Assembly: GCF_000234665.1 (NCBI RefSeq)
Contig: NC_018336.1
Coordinates: 909,069-973,068, forward strand
Source: Leishmania mexicana MHOM/GT/2001/U1103
Lineage: Eukaryota > Euglenozoa > Kinetoplastea > Trypanosomatida > Trypanosomatidae
Direction of reading: 5' to 3'
DNA: 64,000 nt
Shown: in pieces, positions 9,582 to 20,500 of the stretch
Position numbering within the stretch: position 1 is the first letter of the stretch
Layout of the letters: each line of letters starts with the position of its first letter
The notes under the pieces: generated by a model
Told to the model about the DNA's origin: nothing
Databases searched by the model: none
What the model saw: the letters and a program-made list of their open reading frames with translations, nothing else
Translations under genes and position numbers: made by a program

Positions 9582-10376
9582 GCATGTACTACAAGAAGGA
9601 AAAGGCATACAAATTTCTGTGTGCCCTTTGAGGTGTGCGACTGGCGCAGTTTCTTGTGCAACGTGCTTTATTTCGTGCGTGTGGACAAGAGAAGGCGAAG
9701 GAGGAGGACCCGCGTGCTGTTGCTGCGGGGGGAAGGCTGGTGGGCAAGAAACGGGGCAATCACAAGAGTATGGGGGAGGCGAAGACAGCGTGCGTTGCGC
9801 TTGCATTGATGGAGTCAACACTGCACGCATCGCGACGGTGAACTTCCAAGACGCCGTCTTTGGTCGCTCACGTGAGACCACTTCCGTTTCTTTGCCTTCT
9901 TGTTTCTCTCTCTGGGTTGCATCTCTCCGGTTCTCCGAGTCTGGTCGCGCGTCGCCACTGCACCCCTCTCTCTTCGCGGACACCGCTGTTTGGCGCTTTT
10001 CCCACTCTATGCTGCGTATTGCCTGCGTCTTCAGGCACAGACGCAAACAGGAGGTGGCGGCACGGTGCTGCGTACCGCCGATGGTGCCCGTTGCAGGATT
10101 GCCGCCCGCACACTGGCCTCTCCCTCTCCCTCTCCCTCTCCGTGCACTTCCCCAGCGCGCGGAGGGCGGAAAACCGCATCTGCGGCGTTGATGATGAATG
10201 CGAACGCGTGCGATGCGCACCGGCTCCTTCAATCACGCTTCTCTTTCCTTTTTTTGTGCTTGTACTCCGACGTTGTTGCCGCAAGTGAGTGAAGGCGGTG
10301 CAACACTCTCCACCACACACACCCCGCAGGGAGGCACGCATGGTTGAAGTGTGCGTGTTTGCATAGGTGTGTAGGC
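8745..10376 (+). other. Noncoding spacer with CA microsatellite
   Basis: A 1.6 kb spacer between B2 and the next gene. It contains many C/T-rich tracts, a CA-rich block at 9525-9582 and a CT-repeat block near 10120-10145. Frames of about 300 codons exist on both strands (9301-10191 on + and 9261-10232 on -), but both run through the CA block and have low-complexity translations, so no gene is called. Confidence 0.65.
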
Positions 10377-10400
10377 GGTCTTTCTTTCCTTCTCTCGCAG
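10377..10400 (+). promoter_or_regulatory. Candidate spliced-leader acceptor for the 10422 gene
   Basis: A near-continuous pyrimidine tract (TCTTTCTTTCCTTCTCTCG) ends in CAG at 10398-10400, 21 nt before the ATG at 10422. The frame upstream of this site starts with TTG at 10344, so the acceptor supports 10422 as the start. Confidence 0.55.
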
Positions 10401-10421
10401 CGCATCACGCTAGATGCAACC

Positions 10422-11999
10422 ATGCGCAAGACCGCTTCGATACGGGTAGCATCAGGGGGAGCGGTGAAAGCAACGTGCGCATGCGCGCGGGCTACCTCAA
10501 ACGCCGTTGGCGTCCCGGCCGTGGCGCGAGGGACGCATTATTCATTGTTTCGTCAACGGCATCATTGTGCGCTGGGTCTGCACACCTGTGGTGAGGGCGC
10601 AGGCCCACGCTTTCAGGCGCTTCGATGCAGCCGCGCCTTCATCAAGTCTCGCTCACTGTCTCCTGACGATCCCTTCGGTGAGCGCAGCACCTGGGAGGAC
10701 CCGAGCGACGGCATCTATGCTGCCTGGAAGGACATCGACCAGGAGGCCTTTGTGAATGCCACGGAGAGCCAGGAGGTGCGCCAGGCACACTTCGGTCCGG
10801 AGTGGGCCCGCTTCAGCACGGTGGGCCGCATGTCCGTCAAGAAGATGCGAGAAGAGCAGAAACGGCAGCACTCACCGCCGTCAGGAGCGGCTGACAGTGA
10901 GTCACAGGCCACTGGGGTAGCGGCGGCGGCGTCCGGCTCGTCGACTCAGCGTTACCCCACCGCAGAGGAGCTGCACGAGGCAGACTTGAGGCAGCGGTAT
11001 CGGCTGCTGGAGCGCAACTACAGCAGCTACGAGGCTTTTCTGGAGCACGAGGTCGGTGGCGGTGAAGGGTTTGCAGAGGCTGAGGAGGACCTCACCTCCG
11101 CGTCAGAGGCAGGGGTGCACCGAGGAGATGCCAAGGAAGAGTTGTACTCGGCCGCGTCGATGGAGAGCGCGTTCTCGTCTGTGGACGGCCTTGACGGACT
11201 CGACCGCATGGCTCAGCGCAACGTAGAGCGAGAGGCACTAGAGACACTGGAGGCAGCCGAGGTAGCAGAGCGGGTACCGCTGCCGCCTTTCATGTTCGAG
11301 CCGGACACCCGTGACGGGGCTGCGCCACGGGCATTCTCGTCGGTGAACCCAACTCTCACCATCAACTCAGCGTCGACGGCGACGGAGATCGGGAGGTCAA
11401 AGACGGCGACAAGCATGTCTACAGCGGAACCGTGCTCGACGACCGGCTTTCACTCGGCGTCGGCTTCGCCTTCTACGTCCGCGGCTGCAGGTGGCATCCC
11501 TGCCTACGCTGTGCGGCAGGTGCTGGGGGCTCTCGGTAGCCCGCATGGTGACTCCCGCCTCCCCCTTACCGATCCCCTGCATTGGGGCACGGAGGACGTC
11601 ATCTGTTTTCTAACACTCATGGAGCAGCCGCCTCTCTCGGCTGAGGCCGGCGACTTGCCGGCGTCGTCGGCATTTTCGACGATGGACGACACGATGTGCG
11701 ACACATTTCGCATGGCTTGCGTGACGGGTGAGACACTGCTGAACGTGGTAACGCCGCCTCGTTTGTTTCGGCTCATGCGCCAGTGGCACATTCGCCGACA
11801 GGATGTCGTGCGCAAAGCCTGGAGGCTGCGAGCGCAGGCCGCGGGAGCGCCCTCGACGGAAGCGGATAGCCGTCTTCCAGATGATGTAGTACGGATGGCC
11901 GTGGTACAGAACTGCGAGCGACTGGCAGAGGCGGTGCAGCAGCTGGACCGCAACCTCATTCAGGAAACCATTCTTCTCTGTTTTCAATACGGTCACTGA
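10422..11999 (+). CDS. Hypothetical protein, possible mitochondrial targeting
   Basis: A 525-residue protein of no recognised family. The first ~60 residues (MRKTASIRVASGGAVKATCA and on) are rich in Arg, Lys, Ala and Ser and almost free of acidic residues, which resembles a mitochondrial presequence. A conserved-looking segment follows (DPFGERSTWEDPSDGIYAAW and FGPEWARFSTVGRMSVKKMR), then a charged linker, an Ala/Ser/Thr-rich segment (about 300-370) and a C-terminal part with WGTEDVICFLTLMEQPP, FRLMRQWHIRRQDVVRKAWR and a helical tail ending LIQETILLCFQYGH. The C-terminal organisation could fit an organelle RNA-binding or ribosome-associated protein, but nothing visible proves that. The start was chosen from the splice acceptor just upstream. 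Confidence 0.8.
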   Translation: MRKTASIRVASGGAVKATCACARATSNAVGVPAVARGTHYSLFRQRHHCALGLHTCGEGAGPRFQALRCSRAFIKSRSLSPDDPFGERSTWEDPSDGIYAAWKDIDQEAFVNATESQEVRQAHFGPEWARFSTVGRMSVKKMREEQKRQHSPPSGAADSESQATGVAAAASGSSTQRYPTAEELHEADLRQRYRLLERNYSSYEAFLEHEVGGGEGFAEAEEDLTSASEAGVHRGDAKEELYSAASMESAFSSVDGLDGLDRMAQRNVEREALETLEAAEVAERVPLPPFMFEPDTRDGAAPRAFSSVNPTLTINSASTATEIGRSKTATSMSTAEPCSTTGFHSASASPSTSAAAGGIPAYAVRQVLGALGSPHGDSRLPLTDPLHWGTEDVICFLTLMEQPPLSAEAGDLPASSAFSTMDDTMCDTFRMACVTGETLLNVVTPPRLFRLMRQWHIRRQDVVRKAWRLRAQAAGAPSTEADSRLPDDVVRMAVVQNCERLAEAVQQLDRNLIQETILLCFQYGH

Positions 12000-13247
12000 G
12001 GGGTTATGTGGCAGCCCTGCTGTGGCTATGGTTCGCAGCCCGATCCACTTCTGTGCGGCACGACGCACTCAGCATCTTCCTGGTTGCCGCAGGTGTCGAG
12101 ACTTCGCGTTCAAGCGGGTACTCATCTCTTCTTTTGTTGCCGCTGTTGTAAACATCAGGGGTTTGCACCGCTGTCCGAATAGATGGGCGACAGTAGGGAT
12201 AGGCGGTGGGGTGTCGGCGTTGCTACAGCAGGAGGGCCTCTGTGTGTCTTTCGCTGCTCGCCGCATATGTTTGGTATGTCTGCCACATGAGGAACGCAAC
12301 GGAAGGCGTAAAAAAATGAACGGGATATCGTCCTCCGTTTGCTACGCTTAGTCCCGCACTTGGTGGGAGCGAGGAAGCAAAGTCGTGCGCTGTGCGACTT
12401 CCGGGCTCGTGAGAGTGCCGTTTGTGGTTTCGTCTGTGCGTGCTTGACTTTGCGCTTGTGTGGTGATTCTGCTCTGTCTCTGCTTGAAGGGGAGGAGGGA
12501 CGGAGAGAAAAGGCTGATCCTGTACTTGCGATGCGCGCCATACACCGCAGCAAACTGCTTCTTCCTCGCTTGGTGCACCTTTCAGTGCGATACGCTGCCT
12601 CGCCCTCTCAGGAGATAGTGTCCCTGGGAGGGATTGAGGCGACAGGCGTACTGTTGATTTATATTGTGCTCTGCATATCCGCTGCGCTGAATGTCCACAG
12701 CCCGACTGCTCATCTTCCCTTGTGTCTGCGATCCTGGCACACGCGCATGACCCTTGTGTGCAAGTCAACCTCTTGGTCACCGACGCCGCCGCGTATGCAT
12801 ACCACGCGCACACCCGTACACACCGATACACCGTTCTCCTCCGACCTCGCTACTTTCTCCGACTGCGGGAGTGGCTTGCAGACGCAAGCACGTTCCGGGT
12901 CAACTTGACTATGACTCTTGCGTGCTCACCGACAGAACGGCCACCTAAGCTTCACATCCCACGTTATCCACTCACACACACGTTTTTTTTTTTGGGGGGG
13001 GGCACGATAGAGGCTGATAGAACAGGCATTGAGTGAGGGGGAGAGGTTTGCCCTTCAGCTACCGCGCGAGGGGGGGGCAACTTCACGGAAAGACGCCTGC
13101 CCACCACAACCTACCCCTTGCCGCTGCACGGGTGGTCGATCGTGCACGTCGTTGCTTCCTTGCCCGGTCGACCCTAACAGTCCAGCCGAACAAAAGAGGC
13201 CGCTCATAGAGAACTTCGCAGAGGGATAGGAAACAACCAACGAAAGG
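12000..13247 (+). other. Noncoding spacer
   Basis: UTR-type sequence between the 10422 gene and CDC45. It contains a T11 run directly abutting a G9 run at 12983-13002. No gene-like frame was seen. A weak acceptor candidate for CDC45 ends in AG at 13179-13180. Confidence 0.6.
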
Positions 13248-15602
13248 ATGGCGACAGCTTCCGGGGCGCCGGAGCCGTGGGAGCGCATTTCTACGTACTA
13301 CGCGTCTACCCGCAAGAACATCAACGTCCTTGTCGCTCCAACGGCCGATGCGGCTGCCGCCTCTCTCAGCCTGACCTACCTCATGAAGGTGTTTCTGTTC
13401 CCCTTCCAGCTGCACCCCACTAGCTCGTACGACGAGCTGAAGTGGTTTATTGAGCAAACCAACTTTGCACAGGACAGCGAGCGCGAGGAGGACAGCAGCC
13501 CACGCGTTGACGACCTCTTCGTCCTCGTGGGCCTCGGGGCACCCGTTCTGCTCGAGGACTACTTCGACTTCACGCGGCACATCGTCATTGTCTTGGACGC
13601 CTACCGCCCTTTTCACCTTGGCAATCTGCGCCGCGAGGACGGCGACCGCTGCATCATCTGGGGCAGCGACCGCATACAGGTTGAGGTGGATGACTTCTTT
13701 CGAAAGCAGCGCGCCGAGGAGGCGCAGCGGCGGCGCCGGCAACGCCGTCGCCAGGACATGAAGCGCCATGAGGGCCACGCGCGACGCCAGCGCACCGAGG
13801 ACAGTGGGGGGCAGGACGACGACGTCTACAGCGATGAGAGCAGCATCAGCACCAGCAGCGAGGAGGACGAGAGCCCGGACTCTGAAGGTGACGAGGATGC
13901 CGACCTCTTTGATGGCGAGGACGATGACGCGACCCCGTCGCAGAGCCAGGATCGCGTGGACTGGCGCAGCGCACCTGGCGAGGTACCGGCGTACGTGGAG
14001 GCGCTCTACTACGCATGCTCTTGTGCCGGTCGCAGCAGTGCAGTGGAGGTGTACGACCTGTCGGTAATTTTGCACCGCTTTAACGACACGATTCTCTGGC
14101 ACGCCGCCGTCGGCGTCTGCGATTTGTATCTGCGTCGTCTCGTCGACTACGCCACGTACCTGGTGGAGATGGCGCCGCTGCAGGAGGCTGTCTCGCTTCA
14201 GCAAAGCGTGCGGCGCGGCATTCTGCGCGACCGCACCGACGAGGCCGTCAACAGCTTTCACCGAGCTTCCACAAATAGTATGCAGTTGAGTAATCGCGAG
14301 GAGGAGCAGCTCTACCTGCTGCGGCACTCCACGCTCTGGGACGCCATCTGGTACGACTCGCAAGTAGCGAGCGCGCTCGACCTGCATCACGTAGAGGACG
14401 GCCGCCCGCGACTGAGCCAGCTGCTTGCGAGTCGCTGTGGTGTGTCTATCGCCATGGCACAGCGACCCTGGCGCGAGGTGCCAACCGATGTGGGCAGCGA
14501 AGCGCTATGCCGCGTGCAAACAGAGCTGCAGAACTGGGTGAATGCTCAGGGCAACTCCATTGGGTACAGGAATCGTATACGGTGCATCTCTCGCAAGGTG
14601 GGCTACAGCACGGAGGTGTCCACGTTTGACGTGTGCAAGCTCTTCACCGCTGAGATGGCAGTGGTGCCGCCAGCGTCGGTGTACGTCATCGAGCGCTCGC
14701 CAGAGGCCAGCCTGTCATCCGAGGAGGTGGCGGCGTTGGCGCAGCGCAAGTTTGTCGAGTTTCAGCGGGGCCAGTTCTGGCGCGCAAGCGCTGTGCTGGA
14801 CATAGACCCGAACCAAAAACTGTTCCACGAAGCGCTGGCGGGGGCGCTGTCGCTGCAGCAGGCTGTGGCCGACGCGTCGGGCTCCATGATGCAGCCCGGC
14901 AACGTGCAGAGCAGCACGGGGATTCACTACGCGCTGCCATCGGACCCGTCCAAGACCTCGCCGACGCTGGAGAGCTTCTGCACCATGCGGCGACTCTCCG
15001 TCCTCGCAGAGCGGCTCTTCTTTACGCTTTCCATGAGCCGCCGGCGTGACCGGCGTGCTGTGACGGCGCTGCGGCCTCTCATCCTCTCCTGCGCCTTGCC
15101 GCAGGCACGCCTAACGGCCCTGCCCACGGGGGGCAGCGGCAGCGGAAGCGGTTTACCATCTGGACCCGGCATGGATGCGTTGACGCCTGCTGTGAACTTG
15201 AGTAGGGCCAGTGGGAGTGTGCCTTCAGCGTCTACCGCCACTGCCGCTGGTGGCGTTTTCATAGGTGGCGGCGCACAGGTGGAGGACACGGCTGCGTACG
15301 TCGTCGTACTTACCCACGGCGGTAACACGGGGGCTGGCATGATCCCACTCCTTCCCATGTACCGCTTTGCGCAGTGCATGCAAGACGAGCACTTCAACAC
15401 GCCACCGCGCCAGCTCTTTGTGGAGCGGAATGCGGTGCAGGTGCGCGGTCGTGAGAACACAACCTACCTGGCAGAGCGCATGCTGCTCCTGTCGGTAAAG
15501 GCTACAATACCGCGGCACGAGTTCCGCAAGAAACGCGCACCCCCGGTCGATGAGTACGATGACGAGGATGTAGAGAGTGAAGTCGTGGAGGTGGTGGACT
15601 AG
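13248..15602 (+). CDS. CDC45: CDC45-like replication factor
   Basis: CDC45 joins MCM2-7 and GINS to form the CMG replicative helicase in the nucleus. The 784-residue protein begins with the family's N-terminal block: a short leader, KNINVLVAPTADAAAASLSL (the DHH-phosphoesterase-like first strand), then LVGLGAPV and HIVIVLDAYRPFHLGNL, matching the conserved D-x-HRP-x-HLxN segment. An acidic, Ser/Glu-rich tract at residues ~190-228 (SSEEDESPDSEGDEDADLFD) lies between the two halves, as in other CDC45 proteins. Later blocks include LYLLRHSTLWDAIWYDSQVA and the C-terminal FVERNAVQVRGRENTTYLAE, and the protein ends in an acidic tail. The length is somewhat above the usual 600-700 residues because of low-complexity inserts near 620-670. 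The ATG at 13248 is directly preceded by non-coding-like sequence. Confidence 0.88.
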   Translation: MATASGAPEPWERISTYYASTRKNINVLVAPTADAAAASLSLTYLMKVFLFPFQLHPTSSYDELKWFIEQTNFAQDSEREEDSSPRVDDLFVLVGLGAPVLLEDYFDFTRHIVIVLDAYRPFHLGNLRREDGDRCIIWGSDRIQVEVDDFFRKQRAEEAQRRRRQRRRQDMKRHEGHARRQRTEDSGGQDDDVYSDESSISTSSEEDESPDSEGDEDADLFDGEDDDATPSQSQDRVDWRSAPGEVPAYVEALYYACSCAGRSSAVEVYDLSVILHRFNDTILWHAAVGVCDLYLRRLVDYATYLVEMAPLQEAVSLQQSVRRGILRDRTDEAVNSFHRASTNSMQLSNREEEQLYLLRHSTLWDAIWYDSQVASALDLHHVEDGRPRLSQLLASRCGVSIAMAQRPWREVPTDVGSEALCRVQTELQNWVNAQGNSIGYRNRIRCISRKVGYSTEVSTFDVCKLFTAEMAVVPPASVYVIERSPEASLSSEEVAALAQRKFVEFQRGQFWRASAVLDIDPNQKLFHEALAGALSLQQAVADASGSMMQPGNVQSSTGIHYALPSDPSKTSPTLESFCTMRRLSVLAERLFFTLSMSRRRDRRAVTALRPLILSCALPQARLTALPTGGSGSGSGLPSGPGMDALTPAVNLSRASGSVPSASTATAAGGVFIGGGAQVEDTAAYVVVLTHGGNTGAGMIPLLPMYRFAQCMQDEHFNTPPRQLFVERNAVQVRGRENTTYLAERMLLLSVKATIPRHEFRKKRAPPVDEYDDEDVESEVVEVVD

Positions 15603-17577
15603 TCGAAGAGGAGCATGCGCAACATTGGACTTTGGGGGGGGGGAGGGGCGCTCGTGCGTTCGGTATCCTTTTGGCACTGGAAAAGGCTTTAATAAGGCCA
15701 GAGAAAAGAATAAGCAGTGCTGCTGTGTTCGCCTACCGCCCCCCCTCCTCCTCCCCGCATCGACGAGCTCATGTGTGTGCAGCGCGATTTCGTGCAGATG
15801 ATTCTGTGTGCCGGCGGTCGTGCGTGTGCCTCCTTTCATTTGGCGTGTGTTTGATGTCTCCGTGGCGCTCGTTTTCTTTTGATCTCATAGATGCTCCCCC
15901 CCTCTCCTTATCCTTTCCTTTACAGCGATTTGCTCGTTACTCAGGGGCAGCGTTGCATCGCTGGCGTTTCTACGCTTCCACGCGTGTGTGCGCGCGCCTT
16001 GGCTGGGTGGGGTGGTCACCACCCAGCGGGTGTTTGTGTGCACCCGTATGCACGTGAATGCCCCAACCATGCCGCATCACGAAACAGCGCTCTACGCATG
16101 CGAGCAAGCAAAACAAAAGGCGATGGCAGCGACAGCGAGGAAAACGAAGAAGGGCAGCCACAACTGTATCTCACCCCGCCAAGGTTTCGTTCATGTATGG
16201 TGGTGTCCCTTTTTTTTCGGGCCGCTTCTCTGCACCGTCCTCTGTTGCGTCGCTGCTATGCTGCTGTGGTGTGCGGTACCTGTTGCTTGTCATGCTCTCT
16301 TCATCCTGAGCAGCAGATAATGCCGCATTTGCCCCCGTTTTTTTCCTCCCTCGCGAAGCAGTTTTGGTGTGCATGCGCAGAGAAGTGCATACGTACTGAC
16401 CCCGTCAGCACGAGGAAAGGTGGCTAGGAGGTACTAGGCAAGGAACGCGCTAACTGCGCGGGGCGAATTTCGGACTCGTCTTCAGCTTTTCTTTTGTCGT
16501 CACCTCCCGACGATGTGTCGACGGAAGTCAAGTGTTGGGATCACTGAGCTCCCCGTCATCTAAAAGGGAGGGGGGGGGGTTGCAAAGAGCGATGTGGTCT
16601 CTTACCATTTCCTGGCAGTGTGCGTGGTGCACGTGCGTGAATCGTGCCGTGTACTACAGGCCCGCTCCACTTGTCGTGCTTCTCATGTCTCGGAGGTGCC
16701 GTTGCCGGCTGCATCTCTCACCACTCGACCTCTTTCTTCCCTCCCACTGCTCTGCATGCTTCTCCGTATGGGAAAGCGACACACACACATACACAGAGAT
16801 AAAGGTGGCGAGAGATCCCTCTCGCTCTCTTTTTCAGCATCGAGTGTGTGTCTATCGAAGCGGAAAATACGCGCATGTAAAACAAGACCACGGTGACCTT
16901 ACTCGTCGTATGACCGCTAGCGCAACTCACCTTTTACATTGGCTCCTCTGTCGCACTGTGCGGTGTCGGGACACTTTTGTGCGTGTATGTGTGCATGCGG
17001 CATTCTCGCCTGTGCGCGCTAAAATATATATATATATATATTTCCGTCTGCCTCTCTGATTGCTACTGAGCCACCTCATCGGGTGCTTGATCGTACACTC
17101 GCAATAGACACCAGGCAGACCGCCCGTCTCAGCGCATTGGTGATGCGCCTCTCACTCACGAGCACATACCCACCCACACCCACACCAGAGAAGAGATAGA
17201 AGTACGTCTTTATGCATAGACGAAAACATAGAGCCCGCGCATTTTTTCTTTTTTTTTCGCCAAACTTCTCTATCACCGAGTGCCCGCGTGTTTTGGGAGC
17301 AGCGCTTGCGCGTACGTGCGCTCGCTTTCCTACGTCGCGGTCTTTCCGGCATCTGCCGCTTCCGTTTGTACGTGCTACGACGTCACGCTCCTGCACACCG
17401 ACGAACTCCCTTCCCCCTTTATCTCTCTCGCTGCGGTTGCATATCGGTCCGGCAGCAGTGTCGCGCTGGTGTCGTACACGTTCCGCACTCGCCATCATCA
17501 TTTTCGCTTCTGTCAAGTGCGCGCTACGAGCAGCAGCATCGCTTCCAACGCACGCGGCCGCGCCGCTGCAGAGAGAC
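15603..17577 (+). other. Noncoding spacer with G10 and (AT)n tracts
   Basis: A 2 kb spacer between CDC45 and the coiled-coil gene. It has a G10 run at 16570-16579, an (AT)n tract at 17024-17042 and several polypyrimidine tracts. One at 17406-17430, followed by AG at 17454-17455, is a candidate trans-splice acceptor for the next gene. No gene-like frame was seen. Confidence 0.6.
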
Positions 17578-20500
17578 ATGGAGGCGGCTCCCTCCACACC
17601 TCTGACACCTGCGCTTACCACCACCACCACCAGCGGTGTATTTTCGTCGTTCAAACGTCCGTATCACTCAACGGACGACACGCTGCCATCTCCGCCACCG
17701 CCGCCCTTGTGTTCCCATGAAGCAAAGGCGCTCTTCCGCTCCACGCGATCCGCAACACCGCTGTCTCAGCGGTGGATGCTGTCAGATAACACGGGCGAGG
17801 TTAAGTGGGACGAGCACGCTAGCGACCCAAGGATGCTCGAAGCTGAGGGGCGATCGGCGCTTGGCTCTGGGGATGTCCAAGGTCACTCTCAAGATCGTCT
17901 AGATGCAGTGCTAGCCTCGCCAGCTCCAGCGGATGACTCTATCGATGCAGCATTCTCCTCTACGCTGGCAGCTGTCGATGGCAGGAAGGGCAGTCCGGGT
18001 GCACCACAGACCACCAGGGAGACTGCCCACGGTACCTCGTTGCACATTCCCGCAGCTGCGCTCATGGCGCGTGCGAAAGAGAAAGCGGTCTCATGGCAGC
18101 TGTCGCCGTCGCCTCCGACGAGTACGGCGACCCCTTCGAGAGACACCCGGCCGCAGGCGTTTGATTTGTTGCCGCCTTCCACGGCAACGGCTGCGTTGAG
18201 CCCGACCTCGGGTAGCGCGTCACCGACGACGAAGTCCACCAGCAGCGTCGATTTGGCGACCCGGTCAACAACGACGCTAAATGTCCCGGCGGAGCTCCCG
18301 CAGCTGCAGCCGCAGCAGGCTGAGTGGGCGACCACTTCACAGCTTGCCCTACGCGAGGAGGCTCAGATGGAAAATGAGGAGCTGCTGCATCAGCTGGGGG
18401 CGCTTCTGCGAATCCAAGAGGAGCTCGAGCGCCGATACCAGCAGCGTGAGGCAGCGGCTGCACGTGTTGAGCACCGCCACGCATCAGAGAAAAGGGTACT
18501 TGCACTGGAGAAGGAGCAGGCTCTCGCGCAGCTCAGCCAGGCGTACGAGGAGCAGCTGCAGGCGTTGCGGAATGCCGAGGTGGTGGCCCAGTCGAATGCC
18601 GACGCCTTGGCTACGGAGGTGGTCACTCTGCGGAGGGAACTGTCGGAGGCCCAAGACGAGCTGCGGAAATCACTGGAGCAGCAGTTGGAGTGTCAGCGCC
18701 AGTCAGATGAGGCGATAGTCGCGCGGGCAAGAACACAGGCGGAGTGCGCGACTTTGCGAGCAGCAGCAGCTGACGTGAAAACTGAGCGCGCAGCCGAAAT
18801 CACTGCTCAGCTAGCGGAGCTGCAAAGGAAGCTGTGGATCACCGAGGAGCGTGCCACCGCCGCCGAGCTTGCGCTCCAATCACTCTGCTCTCAGCTAACT
18901 GCCACCGCGGAGAACACGTTAGCGGCTGCAGGCACTGACGCACAGGTAGGACACACGCTTGGCCACGATGTGACGGCAGACGCAAAGCCGGTGCACTGCT
19001 TGCCTAGTTCCGAATTCGCCAGCAGCGGCGCTCAGGCAACGGCAGCACCGGCGCTTTTTGACGAGGCCGCGGTGCTGACTGCAGTGCTCTCAGCAATGGA
19101 GGACAGCGGCGTGAGTGCTGCGTTCTCCTCTCCACTGCAAGTGTCCTCGCCGACGGGCGGAGAGGCCGTGGCGGAGCTGTCGCGCTCAGACTCCAATGGC
19201 ACTTCGAGGAAGATAGAGACGCCGTTTTCACAGCAACAGCTCACTGCACCCGTTTTGCCGCCATCTTCTGACGCGAGCGGCGCTCCCATACGGGTCCGTC
19301 TATCGAACGCCGGGCTCTTGCGCTGTCGGCAGCATCGACAGCTGCTGCAGGTCGTTCTGGCACGCGTGTCGGATGGGTACCAGCGAGTCGCACGAGAAGC
19401 CGCCGCAGATGCGCGCGCAGCCAAGGTGGAGCACGTTCTTTCCAATGAGGTCAAGGAGCTGCGCGCACAACTCGAGCAATCTCAGCTGCTGCCGTCAAAC
19501 GAGCCCGACCGACAAGACGAAGACTCATGCACTCGTGAAAGGGACGTTGCAGGATGCCAGGCGACACAATCCATCGTGCAACGCCGCTCCTCTGTCGGCG
19601 TAGTCACGGATGGCGTGGACGCGTTCAGCGTTAAGGCACCGGAAACTGCCGCCGCTGCAGCATCGCAGCATTGGGGAGCAGTGGAGAGGGCCGCGTACGA
19701 AGAGGCCCTTGCTGAGGCACAGCGGCAACTCCGCCACGAGCGCAGCTACATTTTCCAGCTACAAAAGGAGGTTCAGTCCTTACGTACCTCCAGCTACTCG
19801 ACGACCGTGCTCGAGAGCCTCACAGATACAGTGCAGAACATGCGTGTGGCTGTGTGCCGGCTGGTACGGGACGCCGTCGCCGACGTGCAACGGATCTTCG
19901 AACAGGAGCCGAAGCGGCTCCAGGCATCAGCGACCAACGTTCGCGGCTGCGCGAGCGAGATGATATGGGGAGATGACGCAAGGCAGGTCCTTCGCGGAAG
20001 ATGGCGCGCCACGCATGAGGAGGGTAGGCATCACCTGAGCAACGGCCTCTCTGGTCGCGAGCCGGACCGTGTGCGCTGCATGACGCCCGAACCGCTTTCT
20101 TCTTCCCCGCTGCTCGACTTCGCTTTTGTGCGTGTTGTTCACAAGTCCATCTTGCGGGCGGAGGCTCATGTTCAGCAGGTCAGCACCACACTCCTGAAAG
20201 ACTACCAGCGAGTTTTCTCCGACGCACACGCCTTGTTGGGCACTGACAAAGAGGACCAGGATACGGCGTACACGACCTTTGCCCCTCCTCGTTCCCAACA
20301 GATGTCATGCTCCGCGAGGGACGGTGTGCACAACTCATTGGGCGGAGCTCATGGGGCTTCTCGGGAGGTGCCGTCGCGGCAGCTTGCCGAGGGAGGCGGC
20401 ACTTCTTTTGGCGGTGGTTTTCCATCACCGTCGCCAGCGATTGCTTCTTCCGGGGCCACCAGGAAGCGAACCGCACAACAGCAGAGAGTGTACGCGGAGA

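Noticed and set aside
9301..10191. 296-codon + strand frame
   Set aside because: It runs through a CA-repeat block and has poly-Gly, poly-His/Thr and biased Ser/Pro stretches. No domain is seen, and it lies in a spacer with UTR character.
9261..10232. 323-codon - strand frame
   Set aside because: Opposite to all confident genes, low complexity (VCVCVCV-type from the CA block), and shares the same spacer.
12983..13002. T11-G9 tract as a telomere-like or G-quadruplex element
   Set aside because: Only one G run, so no intramolecular quadruplex; the sequence does not match the TTAGGG telomere repeat. Probably a simple homopolymer junction.
13083..14390. 435-codon - strand frame
   Set aside because: Antisense shadow of the CDC45 coding sequence, produced by high GC and codon bias.
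17212..17577. N-terminal extension of the coiled-coil protein from the ATG at 17212
   Set aside because: The 122 residues look like translated UTR (FFLFFSPNF, Ser/Arg/Pro-rich), and likely trans-splice acceptors lie after 17212.
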